Shown here: positions 1 through 7,307 of the stretch, piece by piece
Numbering within the stretch: position 1 is the first letter of the stretch
How the letters are laid out: each line of letters opens with the position of its first letter
Source: Lentimicrobiaceae bacterium
GTDB taxonomy: Bacteria > Bacteroidota > Bacteroidia > Bacteroidales > WCHB1-69
DNA length: 14,682 nucleotides
Assembly (NCBI GenBank): GCA_009787485.1
Contig: WQWP01000055.1
Span: 1 to 14,682 of the forward strand
Reading direction: 5' to 3'
Notes under the pieces: generated by a model
What the model saw: only the letters and a program-made list of their open reading frames with translations
Told to the model about the DNA's origin: nothing
Database searches by the model: none
Made by a program: the position numbers and the translations under genes

Positions 1-158
1 AAATTTCAATTTTTGATGGTTAAAAATGAGGGAGGTTACTTTTTAAAAATGCTAATTTTTGAATGTAAGCAATTGAATCACAATGGCAAAAAACTAAAAT
101 TAGATTTTAATCGGACAATAGTGGTGATTTTTATTGTTTTATTACTTTATTGGGAAAT
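1..158. other. AT-rich left edge without a recognisable gene
   Basis: This stretch lies downstream of the rfbA stop codon on the minus strand. It is AT-rich with many A and T runs. I see no domain-bearing reading frame, no strong GC-rich hairpin followed by a T-run, and no RNA gene. A reading frame on the plus strand starting near position 13 runs into the antisense of rfbA and has no recognisable protein features. Confidence 0.5.
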
Positions 159-1019
159 TTACTTCAGTAGCCCCATAAGATATTGCCCATACCCACTCTT
201 CAAAAGCGGTTGCGCGATTTTTTCCAATTGTTCTGCATTAATAAACCCTTTGCGATATGCCACTTCTTCAATGCAGCCCACTTTTAATCCTTGCCGGTCT
301 TCTACCACCTGCACAAACTGCGTGGCATCAATAAGCGATTTGAATGTGCCGGTGTCCAACCAGGCAGTTCCTCTGTTCATTTTGCAGACTTTCAGTTTAT
401 TGTGTTTTAAATAATAACGGTTAACGTCTGTAATTTCATATTCTCCGCGGGCGCTCGGCTGAATATTTTTAGCCACTTCCACCACAGAATTGTCGTAAAA
501 ATACAACCCGGGCACCGCATAATTCGATTTGGGCTGCTTGGGTTTTTCTTCAATGCTCACGGCATTCATATTCTCATCGAACTCCACTACACCGTATCTT
601 TCGGGGTCGGAAACATGGTAGGCAAAAACTACGCCGCCGATAGGGTCGTTGTTCTGCGATAAATTGTCTTCAAAATCGGCGCCATAAAAAATGTTATCGC
701 CCAAAATCAAAGAAGCCTTGTCGCGCCCGATAAAATCGGCGCCCAGCACAAAAGCTTGCGCCAACCCATTAGGCACATTCTGTATTTTATACTCAAACCG
801 GCATCCCACGTTTGCGCCATTGCCCAGCAACCGTGCAAAATGAGGCAAATCTTCCGGAGTTGAAATAATTAAAATCTCCCGAATGCCGGCTTGCATGAGC
901 GTAGAAATCGGATAATAGATCATTGGCTTGTCGTAAATGGGCATTAACTGCTTGCTCATTGCCAATGTGATGGGGTGTAAACGGGTGCCGGCGCCTCCGG
1001 CTAAAACGATGCCTTTCAT
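159..1019 (-). CDS. rfbA: Glucose-1-phosphate thymidylyltransferase (RmlA/RfbA)
   Basis: The enzyme joins dTTP and glucose-1-phosphate to give dTDP-glucose and pyrophosphate, the first step towards dTDP-L-rhamnose and other dTDP-sugars for surface polysaccharide; it acts in the cytoplasm. The 286-aa protein has the usual family length (about 290). The nucleotide-binding signature is at residues 8-33 (GGAGTRLHPIT, then SKQLMPIYDKPM). LGDNIFYG is at 106-113, with Asp108 a likely metal ligand. EEKP is at 157-160, RGEYEITDVN at 191-200, and WLDTG at 220-224, with Asp222 the second likely metal ligand. The start is secure because MKGIVLAGG is the normal N-terminus of the family. The other dTDP-rhamnose genes (rfbB, rfbC, rfbD) are not adjacent on the right; the left side is out of view. 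The upstream region is AT-rich and repeat-bearing, with only a weak promoter match. Confidence 0.97.
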   Translation of the reverse strand: MKGIVLAGGAGTRLHPITLAMSKQLMPIYDKPMIYYPISTLMQAGIREILIISTPEDLPHFARLLGNGANVGCRFEYKIQNVPNGLAQAFVLGADFIGRDKASLILGDNIFYGADFEDNLSQNNDPIGGVVFAYHVSDPERYGVVEFDENMNAVSIEEKPKQPKSNYAVPGLYFYDNSVVEVAKNIQPSARGEYEITDVNRYYLKHNKLKVCKMNRGTAWLDTGTFKSLIDATQFVQVVEDRQGLKVGCIEEVAYRKGFINAEQLEKIAQPLLKSGYGQYLMGLLK

Positions 1020-1022
1020 TAG

Positions 1023-1059
1023 TTTAAGATTTAAAGATTTAAGATTTAAAAATTTAAAG
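1023..1059. repeat. AT-rich TTTAAGATTTAAAG-type intergenic repeat
   Basis: A run of imperfect units, roughly TTTAAGA and TTTAAAGA, lies just upstream of the rfbA start. The same kind of unit reappears in both orientations at 7211-7300, between coaX and the M6 protease gene. It belongs to no coding sequence. Its function is unknown; it could simply be AT-rich repeat sequence accumulating between genes. Confidence 0.6.
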
Positions 1060-1115
1060 TTATTTTATGGCAAAAGAATAGTTTTTTTTAAAACAACACA
1101 ATTTCAAAAAAACTC

Positions 1116-1123
1116 TATCTTTG
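1116..1123 (+). promoter_or_regulatory. Putative Bacteroidota -7 promoter element (TAnnTTTG)
   Basis: TATCTTTG matches the known Bacteroidota sigma-ABfr -7 consensus TAnnTTTG exactly. It lies 27 bp before the ATG at 1151, which leaves room for a short leader. No convincing -33 TTG element is visible at the expected distance, so the call rests on the -7 match and its position. Confidence 0.55.
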
Positions 1124-1150
1124 CCACTCATTAAATTAAATCTCATTCAA

Positions 1151-1840
1151 ATGAAAAAAATCACATTATTATTTCTATCTATTTTATTTTGTGCAACTTA
1201 CACTCTCAAAGCACAAAAAACATTTACTGGAGAAATTGTTTTTGAAACCAGAATAGAGGGCACCGATGACCCTAATCTGCTATCAAGTCTTGAAAATTTT
1301 ACGACTACGGTTTCCATTCTTGGCAATAAGTCGAAAACAGTAATAAGACCTAATGACATGGCGATGATGACACAGATATGGAATGGCGACAACGGATCCT
1401 TTTCTATGGTTATTGAGATCATGGGCATGGGGAAATTTTACAAAAAAATGGATGCCGAACAATATAAAGAATATAAGAGATTCAATATTACTGAACTTAA
1501 TTTTAGCCGGGAGAATGAATTTAAAGAAATTTTAGGCTATAAATGCCAAAAAGTAATAGCCACAATTACAGATTTAGAAGATGATTCTCAAAAAGAGATC
1601 GTTCTTTGGGTCACTAAAGAGATTGGATCTGCTAAACTTAATGGTGGCGAGTTTCCTGGTTTAGAAGGATTTCCACTGATGACACTCACGCCTCTTGACG
1701 AATATTGTGACGAATGTACTCTAACACAGGTAGCCATCAAAATTACCCCGAAAAAAATTAAAGACGTAGATTTTCTTCTTCCGGACGATGCCAGAAATAT
1801 TGACGAAGAGCCTGAGTTGAAACAAATGTTAGGATTTTAA
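1151..1840 (+). CDS. Secreted DUF4412/GLPGLI-like protein
   Basis: This 229-aa protein has a clear Sec signal peptide (MKKITLLFLSILFCATYTLKA, cleavage before QKTF). The body resembles the Bacteroidota DUF4412/GLPGLI type of exported beta-rich proteins. It begins with a strand resembling FTGEIVFETRIEG. Around residue 140 it has EILGYKCQKVIA, followed by VLWVTKEIG and GLEGFPLMTL, the usual order 'GYKC...vWvTkei...glpG'. A CDEC pair occurs late in the chain. The molecular function of the family is not established; the protein probably acts in the periplasm. The ATG at 1151 is chosen over an in-frame TTG at 1121 because it starts the signal peptide and lies downstream of the TAnnTTTG element, which the earlier start would overlap. 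It is the only plus-strand gene here and converges on gpsA with 3 bp between stops. Confidence 0.75.
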   Translation: MKKITLLFLSILFCATYTLKAQKTFTGEIVFETRIEGTDDPNLLSSLENFTTTVSILGNKSKTVIRPNDMAMMTQIWNGDNGSFSMVIEIMGMGKFYKKMDAEQYKEYKRFNITELNFSRENEFKEILGYKCQKVIATITDLEDDSQKEIVLWVTKEIGSAKLNGGEFPGLEGFPLMTLTPLDEYCDECTLTQVAIKITPKKIKDVDFLLPDDARNIDEEPELKQMLGF

Positions 1841-1843
1841 TCT

Positions 1844-2905
1844 CTATATAAAAAATTCTGAGAGCCGCTTCATTTCAACCGCCACAGGAATGTTTTCATA
1901 TAAAACATTGTAAATGGCTTCTATAATCGGAATATTAGCTTGTTCTTTTTTGTTGATTTCGTGCACGCACGGTGCGGCGTAATAGCCTTCTGCCACCATT
2001 TTCATTTCGAGCAAGGTAACTTTTACCGACAAGCCGTGCCCGATCATATTGCCAAACATTCTGTTGCGGCTGTATTTAGAATAGGCGGTTACCAATAAAT
2101 CGCCCAAATAAACAGAATCGGAGAGCTGCCGCCCTTCATTGTAATACATCTGTTGCACAAAGCGTTTCATCTCTTTTAAGCAATTGGCAACGTAGCATGC
2201 AATAAAATTATCGCCGTAGCCCAAACCGGAATAAATGCCTGCGCCTAAAGCATATATGTTTTTTAACACGACCGCTAATTCTACGCCCATAATGTCGTTC
2301 GATACGGAAGTTCTTACATAACGATTTTTGAAGAAACGTGCTACGGTTTCTGCAAGTTCGAAATTGGTAGAAGCTGAAGTTAAGAAGGATAACTTTTCCT
2401 GGCTCACTTCTTCTGCATGCGAAGGACCGCTGATGACCACCATATTTCCGAGAGGTACGGAGTATTGCGTGCGAAGATATTCCGTTACCACCTGCATGGT
2501 TTCGGGCACAATTCCTTTTACGGCAATAATTATTTTTTTTCGATTCAGTTGGCTTTTGAGCAGCGGCGCTAATGTATCGTGCAAAAACGCAGCAGGGGAA
2601 ACCATTACAATATAATCGGCTTTGGTTACTGCCTGGCGAATATCCTGTGTTACTTTAACTTCTTTTGGGTTGATGAAAACAGAACTTAAAAACAAGGGAT
2701 TATGTCCATATTTGGTAACGCCTTCTACAATTTCCGGCTCACGCACCCACCAATGAATGTGCTCTAAATTGGTTGATAATATTTTGATAATGGCTGTTGC
2801 CCACGTGCCACCGCCAATTACCGCCACCCGATACCGCATGCGCGATTTCTTCTTCCGAAGCGGGATAAATTGATTTTCAAAATGTTCAAGTTCAAACGAG
2901 CTCAT
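1844..2905 (-). CDS. gpsA: NAD(P)-dependent glycerol-3-phosphate dehydrogenase
   Basis: The enzyme reduces dihydroxyacetone phosphate to sn-glycerol-3-phosphate for phospholipid synthesis, in the cytoplasm. The Rossmann motif GGGTWATA is at residues 31-38, AVKGI at 128-132, SGPSHAEEV at 159-167, the catalytic-lysine stretch VVLKNIYALGAG at 212-223 (Lys215), GYGDN at 229-233, and RNRMFG at 280-285. The chain as called is 353 aa. A second Met at residue 23 (position 2839, MRYRVAVIGG) gives a more usual length of 331 aa and begins right at the dinucleotide-binding strand. The longer start is kept because its ATG lies 25 bp downstream of a good TAnnTTTG element, but the 22-residue charged extension may not be translated. 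The gene follows the membrane Fe-S protein gene after 92 bp and has its own candidate promoter. Confidence 0.96.
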   Translation of the reverse strand: MSSFELEHFENQFIPLRKKKSRMRYRVAVIGGGTWATAIIKILSTNLEHIHWWVREPEIVEGVTKYGHNPLFLSSVFINPKEVKVTQDIRQAVTKADYIVMVSPAAFLHDTLAPLLKSQLNRKKIIIAVKGIVPETMQVVTEYLRTQYSVPLGNMVVISGPSHAEEVSQEKLSFLTSASTNFELAETVARFFKNRYVRTSVSNDIMGVELAVVLKNIYALGAGIYSGLGYGDNFIACYVANCLKEMKRFVQQMYYNEGRQLSDSVYLGDLLVTAYSKYSRNRMFGNMIGHGLSVKVTLLEMKMVAEGYYAAPCVHEINKKEQANIPIIEAIYNVLYENIPVAVEMKRLSEFFI

Positions 2906-2930
2906 GTATTAAGGGTATTTTTTGAGGCCA

Positions 2931-2938
2931 CAAAGGTA
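2931..2938 (-). promoter_or_regulatory. Putative Bacteroidota -7 promoter element for gpsA
   Basis: Read on the minus strand the site is TACCTTTG, an exact match to TAnnTTTG, 25 bp upstream of the longer gpsA ATG. No clear -33 TTG is seen. It lies in the 92-bp gap between the Fe-S protein gene and gpsA, so gpsA may be transcribed separately from the genes before it. Confidence 0.55.
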
Positions 2939-2997
2939 ACTAATATTTTTAACCGTCGTGTTTTTGCGTTAAAAAAAGTTAAAACGAGCTCTGTAAT

Positions 2998-3705
2998 TTA
3001 CTGTTTAACCACTTTCTTCACCCCCCAAACCATCATCCCTATCGGGCAAAACCCTCTGCAAAACGGCCGGTGAATGAGCAATGAAGAAACAAGCACCAAC
3101 GGCACCGTAATGTACCCTACCCAATTAAACAGCCGCAACCTGAAAATGGAGAGAAAAGGGTCGTAACTACACAGCACCGGGCGTTGGGTAACAAGCACCC
3201 ATATCACCAAAGCCACAAAAGCTATGATTTGAATATAGCGTAACATCTTTTGCGATTTTTTGGTTTTCAATAAATTCAATTTGTTCTTTTTATAGATAAA
3301 ATCTTGCAAAGCGCCGAGCCAGCATAGCCAGCCGCACCATATTGCGCCAAAAATGAAAGTTAAAATAAGAATCGTGAGCACCACCACGAAAGAGAGCCAG
3401 TAGGCGCCGTTTCCTGCTATAAACAGTATAAATCCCTGAAAAAAGAATAAGATGCAGAAACATCCGCCTACCATAAATCCGAAATAGATGAGCGAGCAGA
3501 GTAAAATAAGCGGTCGGAAATGATGAATGGTTTTTGTTTTAAGCAAAAGTCCGATAACGCAAAACAACAAAAAAGCAATACACAACCCAATAATGGATCG
3601 TGTATTGTATGTATCAGATAAGCAAGCCAGTACCAAGAGTACACTCATGGCGCCGGTGGCTATCCATGCGGCTATCTTACGGTAGTTGTTTCTTGAATCC
3701 AGCAT
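2998..3705 (-). CDS. Polytopic membrane 4Fe-4S-type protein (NapH/Fer4_5-like)
   Basis: This 235-aa protein has about five or six membrane segments (roughly residues 11-30, 36-55, 65-97, 100-122, 155-173 and 194-211). It has two cysteine motifs of the Fer4_5/polyferredoxin type: CGWLC at 124-128 followed by LGALQDF, and CRGFCPIG at 216-223. A further Cys179 precedes YDPF. NapH, NosR and CcoG-like proteins use such modules in membrane electron transfer, usually with a soluble CxxCxxCxxxCP ferredoxin domain. That domain is absent here, and the first motif lacks the usual proline after its second cysteine. The donor and acceptor are unknown. The start at 3705 gives a basic N-terminus (NNYRK) before the first membrane helix and makes the gene overlap the TPR gene by 34 bp; Met20 is an alternative start. 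The overlap suggests translational coupling. Confidence 0.75.
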   Translation of the reverse strand: MLDSRNNYRKIAAWIATGAMSVLLVLACLSDTYNTRSIIGLCIAFLLFCVIGLLLKTKTIHHFRPLILLCSLIYFGFMVGGCFCILFFFQGFILFIAGNGAYWLSFVVVLTILILTFIFGAIWCGWLCWLGALQDFIYKKNKLNLLKTKKSQKMLRYIQIIAFVALVIWVLVTQRPVLCSYDPFLSIFRLRLFNWVGYITVPLVLVSSLLIHRPFCRGFCPIGMMVWGVKKVVKQ

Positions 3706-5123
3706 TCTACTCTATATTCTGCTCCGGGGGTGGTTAAACCTCTAACAAATTTATCTTGTTGCGTAGGGAAACGTAACTTAGCACGTCTTTCTCTCGCGAT
3801 ATCAGCCACTGAAGGATCTACTCTGGCTGCTTGTAAATATTTATCTTCAGCAGCCCAGGCGAAACCCAACGGAAGCGCATCATCACCACTGCATTTACTT
3901 CCGGAGTCTGCGTACAAGTCTCCGATTAAGATATACGCTTTTCCGCTATTGTGTTTAATTTTAAGCACTTCGCGTGCTGCGTTTCTTGCTTCAACAACAT
4001 TACCTTTTATTCGTTGAACAAGACCGATCATATACCAGGGGTCCACCTTTTGCTCGTTGGTTTCAAATAGCTCAATGGCTTCTTTAAAAAATTTGAGCGC
4101 TGCATCATAATCTTCAAGATTTAAACTGTAATATCCCATTAAGTTAGCGGTTTGAGCACTGGGTTCGGCTCGATGTACAATGTTCAGTATGTTCGCAAAA
4201 ATAGGCTTGTCTGTACAACCCCCTTTGTTCATAATGATTAACATTTTTTTGAGTGCGGGGAGATTGTCTTTATTTTGCTCTAGCTTATTGGTATATACTT
4301 GTTCCAATACATGGCAAGGGGCAAACGGAGTGAATATAATTTCAATATTTTTTAATGTTCGTTCATAGTTATTAATGAACTGCATGGCGCGTGCCGTATC
4401 TGCCGCCAATCTTTGTTTTCTATTTTCATATTCGGCTTGTGTAATTTGTCCTAACGCATAAGCTTCTTCCAGGTTTTCAAAGTTAGGTATTTGTTTATCA
4501 ATCTGTTTATAATAATCAATAATTGCTGTTTCAATATAATCGGTGGCGCGTTCGTAAGCATCAATCATGATGGCGGTATCTGCTTTAATGCGTGCAATTT
4601 GTTCGGCAATACGGAAATAGCGATCCCAAATATTCGGTTGGGTTTTTTCTTTCTCCATTTCAATGGATTCAATAAATAAATTAAATGCTTGCGTTATATC
4701 ATCAATATTTTTTCCTCTGTAACGGATCATAAAAAAAGCTTTAAATCCAAGCCCGTTTCCTTCCGTATAAGTTTTTGGAAAGAAATGGTGGCGGGTGGCA
4801 AAAGCGTTTAGTAATTCATCAACAAATTGACTTGCAAGTTCTTCATCATCGGTTGAGCTGATTAAATAGTCAAACATATTCTGCAGGTAAGTTGTGTTGA
4901 AGATAGCGCTCCACGAGCATGGGCAAATCTCAACGATGTTTTTCCAATGCGGATAGGCATCTTTGAAATTTTTTTGATCGTAATAGGTTTTAAATAGAGA
5001 GATCTCTGCTAAACAGTCTAAAGAGTCTTTTTCTGTTTTTCCGTACTGAGGCCCGCAGGGGGTTTGCGCAAAACTACTGATCGCAATAAAGGATGCCAGC
5101 GCAAAAAGAATTAATTTTTTCAT
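3672..5123 (-). CDS. Secreted tetratricopeptide repeat protein
   Basis: The 483-aa protein starts with a Sec signal peptide (MKKLILFALASFIAISSFA, cleavage near AQ at 19-20). The mature N-terminus PCGPQYGKTEKDSLDC, followed by FKTYYDQKNFKDAYPHWKN at about residues 44-62, resembles a Bacteroidota family of exported TPR proteins. Helical repeat pairs are clearest at about 320-410 (TANLMGYYSLNLEDYDAALK, then WYMIGLVQRIKGNVVEARNA, then AYILIGDLYADSG). A conserved-looking C-terminal tail has RFPTQQDKFVRG and ends in ECWIQETTTVR. The function is unknown; a scaffolding role in the periplasm or at the outer membrane is inferred from the repeats and the signal. It follows the barrel-protein gene after 77 bp and its 3' end overlaps the Fe-S protein gene. 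A weak promoter-like TATTTTCG lies about 54 bp upstream. Confidence 0.82.
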   Translation of the reverse strand: MKKLILFALASFIAISSFAQTPCGPQYGKTEKDSLDCLAEISLFKTYYDQKNFKDAYPHWKNIVEICPCSWSAIFNTTYLQNMFDYLISSTDDEELASQFVDELLNAFATRHHFFPKTYTEGNGLGFKAFFMIRYRGKNIDDITQAFNLFIESIEMEKEKTQPNIWDRYFRIAEQIARIKADTAIMIDAYERATDYIETAIIDYYKQIDKQIPNFENLEEAYALGQITQAEYENRKQRLAADTARAMQFINNYERTLKNIEIIFTPFAPCHVLEQVYTNKLEQNKDNLPALKKMLIIMNKGGCTDKPIFANILNIVHRAEPSAQTANLMGYYSLNLEDYDAALKFFKEAIELFETNEQKVDPWYMIGLVQRIKGNVVEARNAAREVLKIKHNSGKAYILIGDLYADSGSKCSGDDALPLGFAWAAEDKYLQAARVDPSVADIARERRAKLRFPTQQDKFVRGLTTPGAEYRVECWIQETTTVR

Positions 5124-5200
5124 GACAATATTGATTTAATTTATAATTAACCACATTATAGTTAGGTTTTTTTTAACGAAAATAGAAAGCAGAAATTGTG

Positions 5201-6490
5201 CTAATTCAATTTTCGTCGTTGATACCATTTCTCTTGAAGGATAAAGTTGACAGATAGTTTAAAGTAGTTTTGTAAGATTAAGTTGTTTTGCAGCGTTCCT
5301 AATCTACTGTATTCAAACATGATATTTATAGAAGAGCGTGTATTGAATGTTCTGATGGGAAATCCTAATCCTGCAGAAACGGCAAATTCGGAAATCGGTT
5401 TTTGATTAATCATCATGTATCCTGAGGCGAACCGCGTTCCCAGCCGGAAATTAATTTTATTGTAATATTTTGAAGACATTGGATTCGGCACGTACTGTGC
5501 GCCTACAACAGCAATGAAGTTGTTTAACAAAGTATCTTTGCTACGCGCCATGGAGAATCGTTTCCAATTTTGCCAGGTAAAATCTGTGGAAACCAGCAAA
5601 CGGTCTTTGTAGCCGTAAGATAGCCCTCCGCCAACAATATGCGGCATGGTTACGAAACTTCTCAGGGCATTATCTCCTATTCTAAACAAAACGGTATCAA
5701 AATTATGATTTGGGGAATAGCCACCCGGGTAAGTGAAGATGGTTAAATTTTCTCTTGACCATACCTTGATGGCATTTTCATATACCACGCCGATTCCGAG
5801 ATGGTGTTTTTCTTTCACGGTGGTTTGATATTGTGCACCTCCCGATATATATATTCCGTCTAAATGGCGAAAATCGAAGGTCACAGTGTTAAAAGCATTT
5901 TCAAGTTCTTCATATTCAGCAAAACTTGTGGTGTTAATGGTGCCGAAAAGATAAGAAAGATTGGCGCCCAACGTGAATCCTTTGCACACATTAAAAGCAT
6001 TTCCCCAATAGAGGAGTTGCAGCCCGCCTGAGCCTGTATAGCGATTGACAATTTTTCCGAAAGGTTCCTTTTGATATTCACTTATGATATTGTATCCCAC
6101 ATCGCTGAAAGGCATAATGCCCACGCTGGTGCGCCACACCGGCAAAACCGGCAGCCCAACGGCCAAGTAGCCCAATTGGGCAAATGTTCCGCTTTGTTGT
6201 TGTGTGTTGGTTCTCAATTGATGACTGACCAAGTCGAACGACAAATCGGCAATAAACGAAAGCGAGTCAAAGGCAGCGTATGCCGCCGGATTCTTAAAGT
6301 TAATGTAATAAGGATTTTGGAGGGCATACCCCACGCCACCCATAGAGTTTGAAACGACGTTGGTGCGTGGTAACAAATTGCCCACCCCAAAACTCGAGTA
6401 AGGCGAGTTGATGTCGTTTTGTGCAACGCTAAACACACAGAGCATAAAGAAAGTGAGGAAAAACAGGAAACTTTTTTGCGTATTACACAT
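5201..6490 (-). CDS. Outer-membrane beta-barrel protein (PorV/FadL-like)
   Basis: The 429-aa protein has a signal peptide (MCNTQKSFLFFLTFFMLCVFSVAQ) followed by NDINSPYSSFGVGNL. A stretch near residue 48 has SMGGVGYALQNPYYINFKNPAAYA, the NPAA pattern of FadL/PorV-like barrels. The rest is alternating hydrophobic strands rich in aromatics and glycines, ending in strand-like NYFKLSVNFILQEKWYQRRKLN. It probably inserts in the outer membrane. Whether it transports hydrophobic compounds, serves T9SS like PorV, or does neither cannot be decided from sequence. Its ATG overlaps the coaX stop in ATGTGTAA (8 bp), so the two are almost surely cotranscribed. Confidence 0.8.
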   Translation of the reverse strand: MCNTQKSFLFFLTFFMLCVFSVAQNDINSPYSSFGVGNLLPRTNVVSNSMGGVGYALQNPYYINFKNPAAYAAFDSLSFIADLSFDLVSHQLRTNTQQQSGTFAQLGYLAVGLPVLPVWRTSVGIMPFSDVGYNIISEYQKEPFGKIVNRYTGSGGLQLLYWGNAFNVCKGFTLGANLSYLFGTINTTSFAEYEELENAFNTVTFDFRHLDGIYISGGAQYQTTVKEKHHLGIGVVYENAIKVWSRENLTIFTYPGGYSPNHNFDTVLFRIGDNALRSFVTMPHIVGGGLSYGYKDRLLVSTDFTWQNWKRFSMARSKDTLLNNFIAVVGAQYVPNPMSSKYYNKINFRLGTRFASGYMMINQKPISEFAVSAGLGFPIRTFNTRSSINIMFEYSRLGTLQNNLILQNYFKLSVNFILQEKWYQRRKLN

Positions 6491-7205
6491 TGAATCTAAT
6501 AATTTCGTTGAGCCCTTTCAAGACTACATTTGGAGCGGCGAATATCGTATTTTTTATTAACTTTTGCAAGTAGGGCGCATCGCCCCCTGTTAATATGACT
6601 TTAAGGTTTTCAAATTCTATTTTGTAACTTTCGATAAAACCGTCAATTTCGTAACAAATTCCGTTTAATACACCGCTACTAAGGGAGCCGAATGTGTCGG
6701 TTTCCAAAAAGTTAGCGTAATTTTCATTTGCCTTTATCAATGGAAGGTTTTTTGTTTTCTCGTGAAGGGCTTCAAAACGCATGTTCATTCCGGGGGAGAT
6801 GGAGCCGCCGAGATATTCTTTACGTTCGTTCACAAAATCAAATACCAAACAGGTTCCGGCTTGAATGGAGAGCACGTTTTGATCAGGGAATAATGTGTTG
6901 GCGCCCACTGCGTTGGCAATCCTGTCCAATCCTAAAGATTCCGTATTTTTATACAAAATAGTAACCGGCAATTTTGTTTGATGCGTGTATTGAATCATGG
7001 TCGTATTTGTTTTCAAATATTCGATGACCTGCGCATCCGTTTTCGCCACGGAAGAAACAATGGAGTATTTTATAGCATATTGATTGAAAACGGTTTGGAG
7101 AATCTCTTTGGTAACAAACGGAAAAGATTGCCCATACACCTCGTTATCGTTATGAAAAACAGCGATTTTTTGGAGGGTGTTGCCAATGTCGAGGAGCAGA
7201 TTCAT
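6483..7205 (-). CDS. coaX: Type III pantothenate kinase
   Basis: The enzyme phosphorylates pantothenate with ATP, the first step of coenzyme A synthesis, in the cytoplasm. The 240-aa length fits the family. Motifs are DIGNT at residues 6-10 (phosphate-binding loop, with Lys13), GLDR at 92-95, AGTCLVFD at 116-123, GGSISPGMNMRF at 133-144, and TGGDA at 206-210. One position is odd: the residue before AGT is Gln115, where type III kinases normally have Asp (DxGT). That Asp has been assigned a catalytic role in the family. The start at 7205 (MNLLLDIGNT) is the normal family N-terminus. The gene overlaps the following barrel-protein gene by 8 bp. Confidence 0.92.
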   Translation of the reverse strand: MNLLLDIGNTLQKIAVFHNDNEVYGQSFPFVTKEILQTVFNQYAIKYSIVSSVAKTDAQVIEYLKTNTTMIQYTHQTKLPVTILYKNTESLGLDRIANAVGANTLFPDQNVLSIQAGTCLVFDFVNERKEYLGGSISPGMNMRFEALHEKTKNLPLIKANENYANFLETDTFGSLSSGVLNGICYEIDGFIESYKIEFENLKVILTGGDAPYLQKLIKNTIFAAPNVVLKGLNEIIRFNV

Positions 7206-7210
7206 TTTGA

Positions 7211-7300
7211 AAATTTAAGAATTTAAAGACTTAAAGATTTAAAGTTTAAAAAATAAGGTTAATTACCATATTTAAATTTTAAATTCTTAAATCTTTAAAT
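7211..7300. repeat. AT-rich inverted and direct repeats between coaX and the M6 protease gene
   Basis: Positions 7213-7227 (ATTTAAGAATTTAAA) and 7278-7292 are an exact 15-bp inverted repeat with a 50-nt spacer. Within the left arm, TTTAAAGA-like units repeat directly, as they do at 1023-1059. The element lies just downstream of the M6 protease stop codon and upstream of coaX. It could form a hairpin in the transcript, but with no GC in the stem it is a poor intrinsic terminator. Confidence 0.65.
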
Positions 7301-7307
7301 TGTTTTT

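Noticed and set aside
13..414. Plus-strand reading frame of 133 codons at the left edge
   Set aside because: More than half of it is antisense to rfbA and it has no signal, domain or promoter; it is a shadow frame.
1121..1150. Upstream TTG start for the small secreted protein
   Set aside because: It would overlap the TAnnTTTG promoter element and place ten residues before an otherwise perfect signal peptide; the ATG at 1151 is preferred.
7211..7300. Intrinsic terminator after the M6 protease gene
   Set aside because: An inverted repeat exists, but the stem is almost all A-T with a 50-nt loop, so a standard terminator hairpin is not supported.
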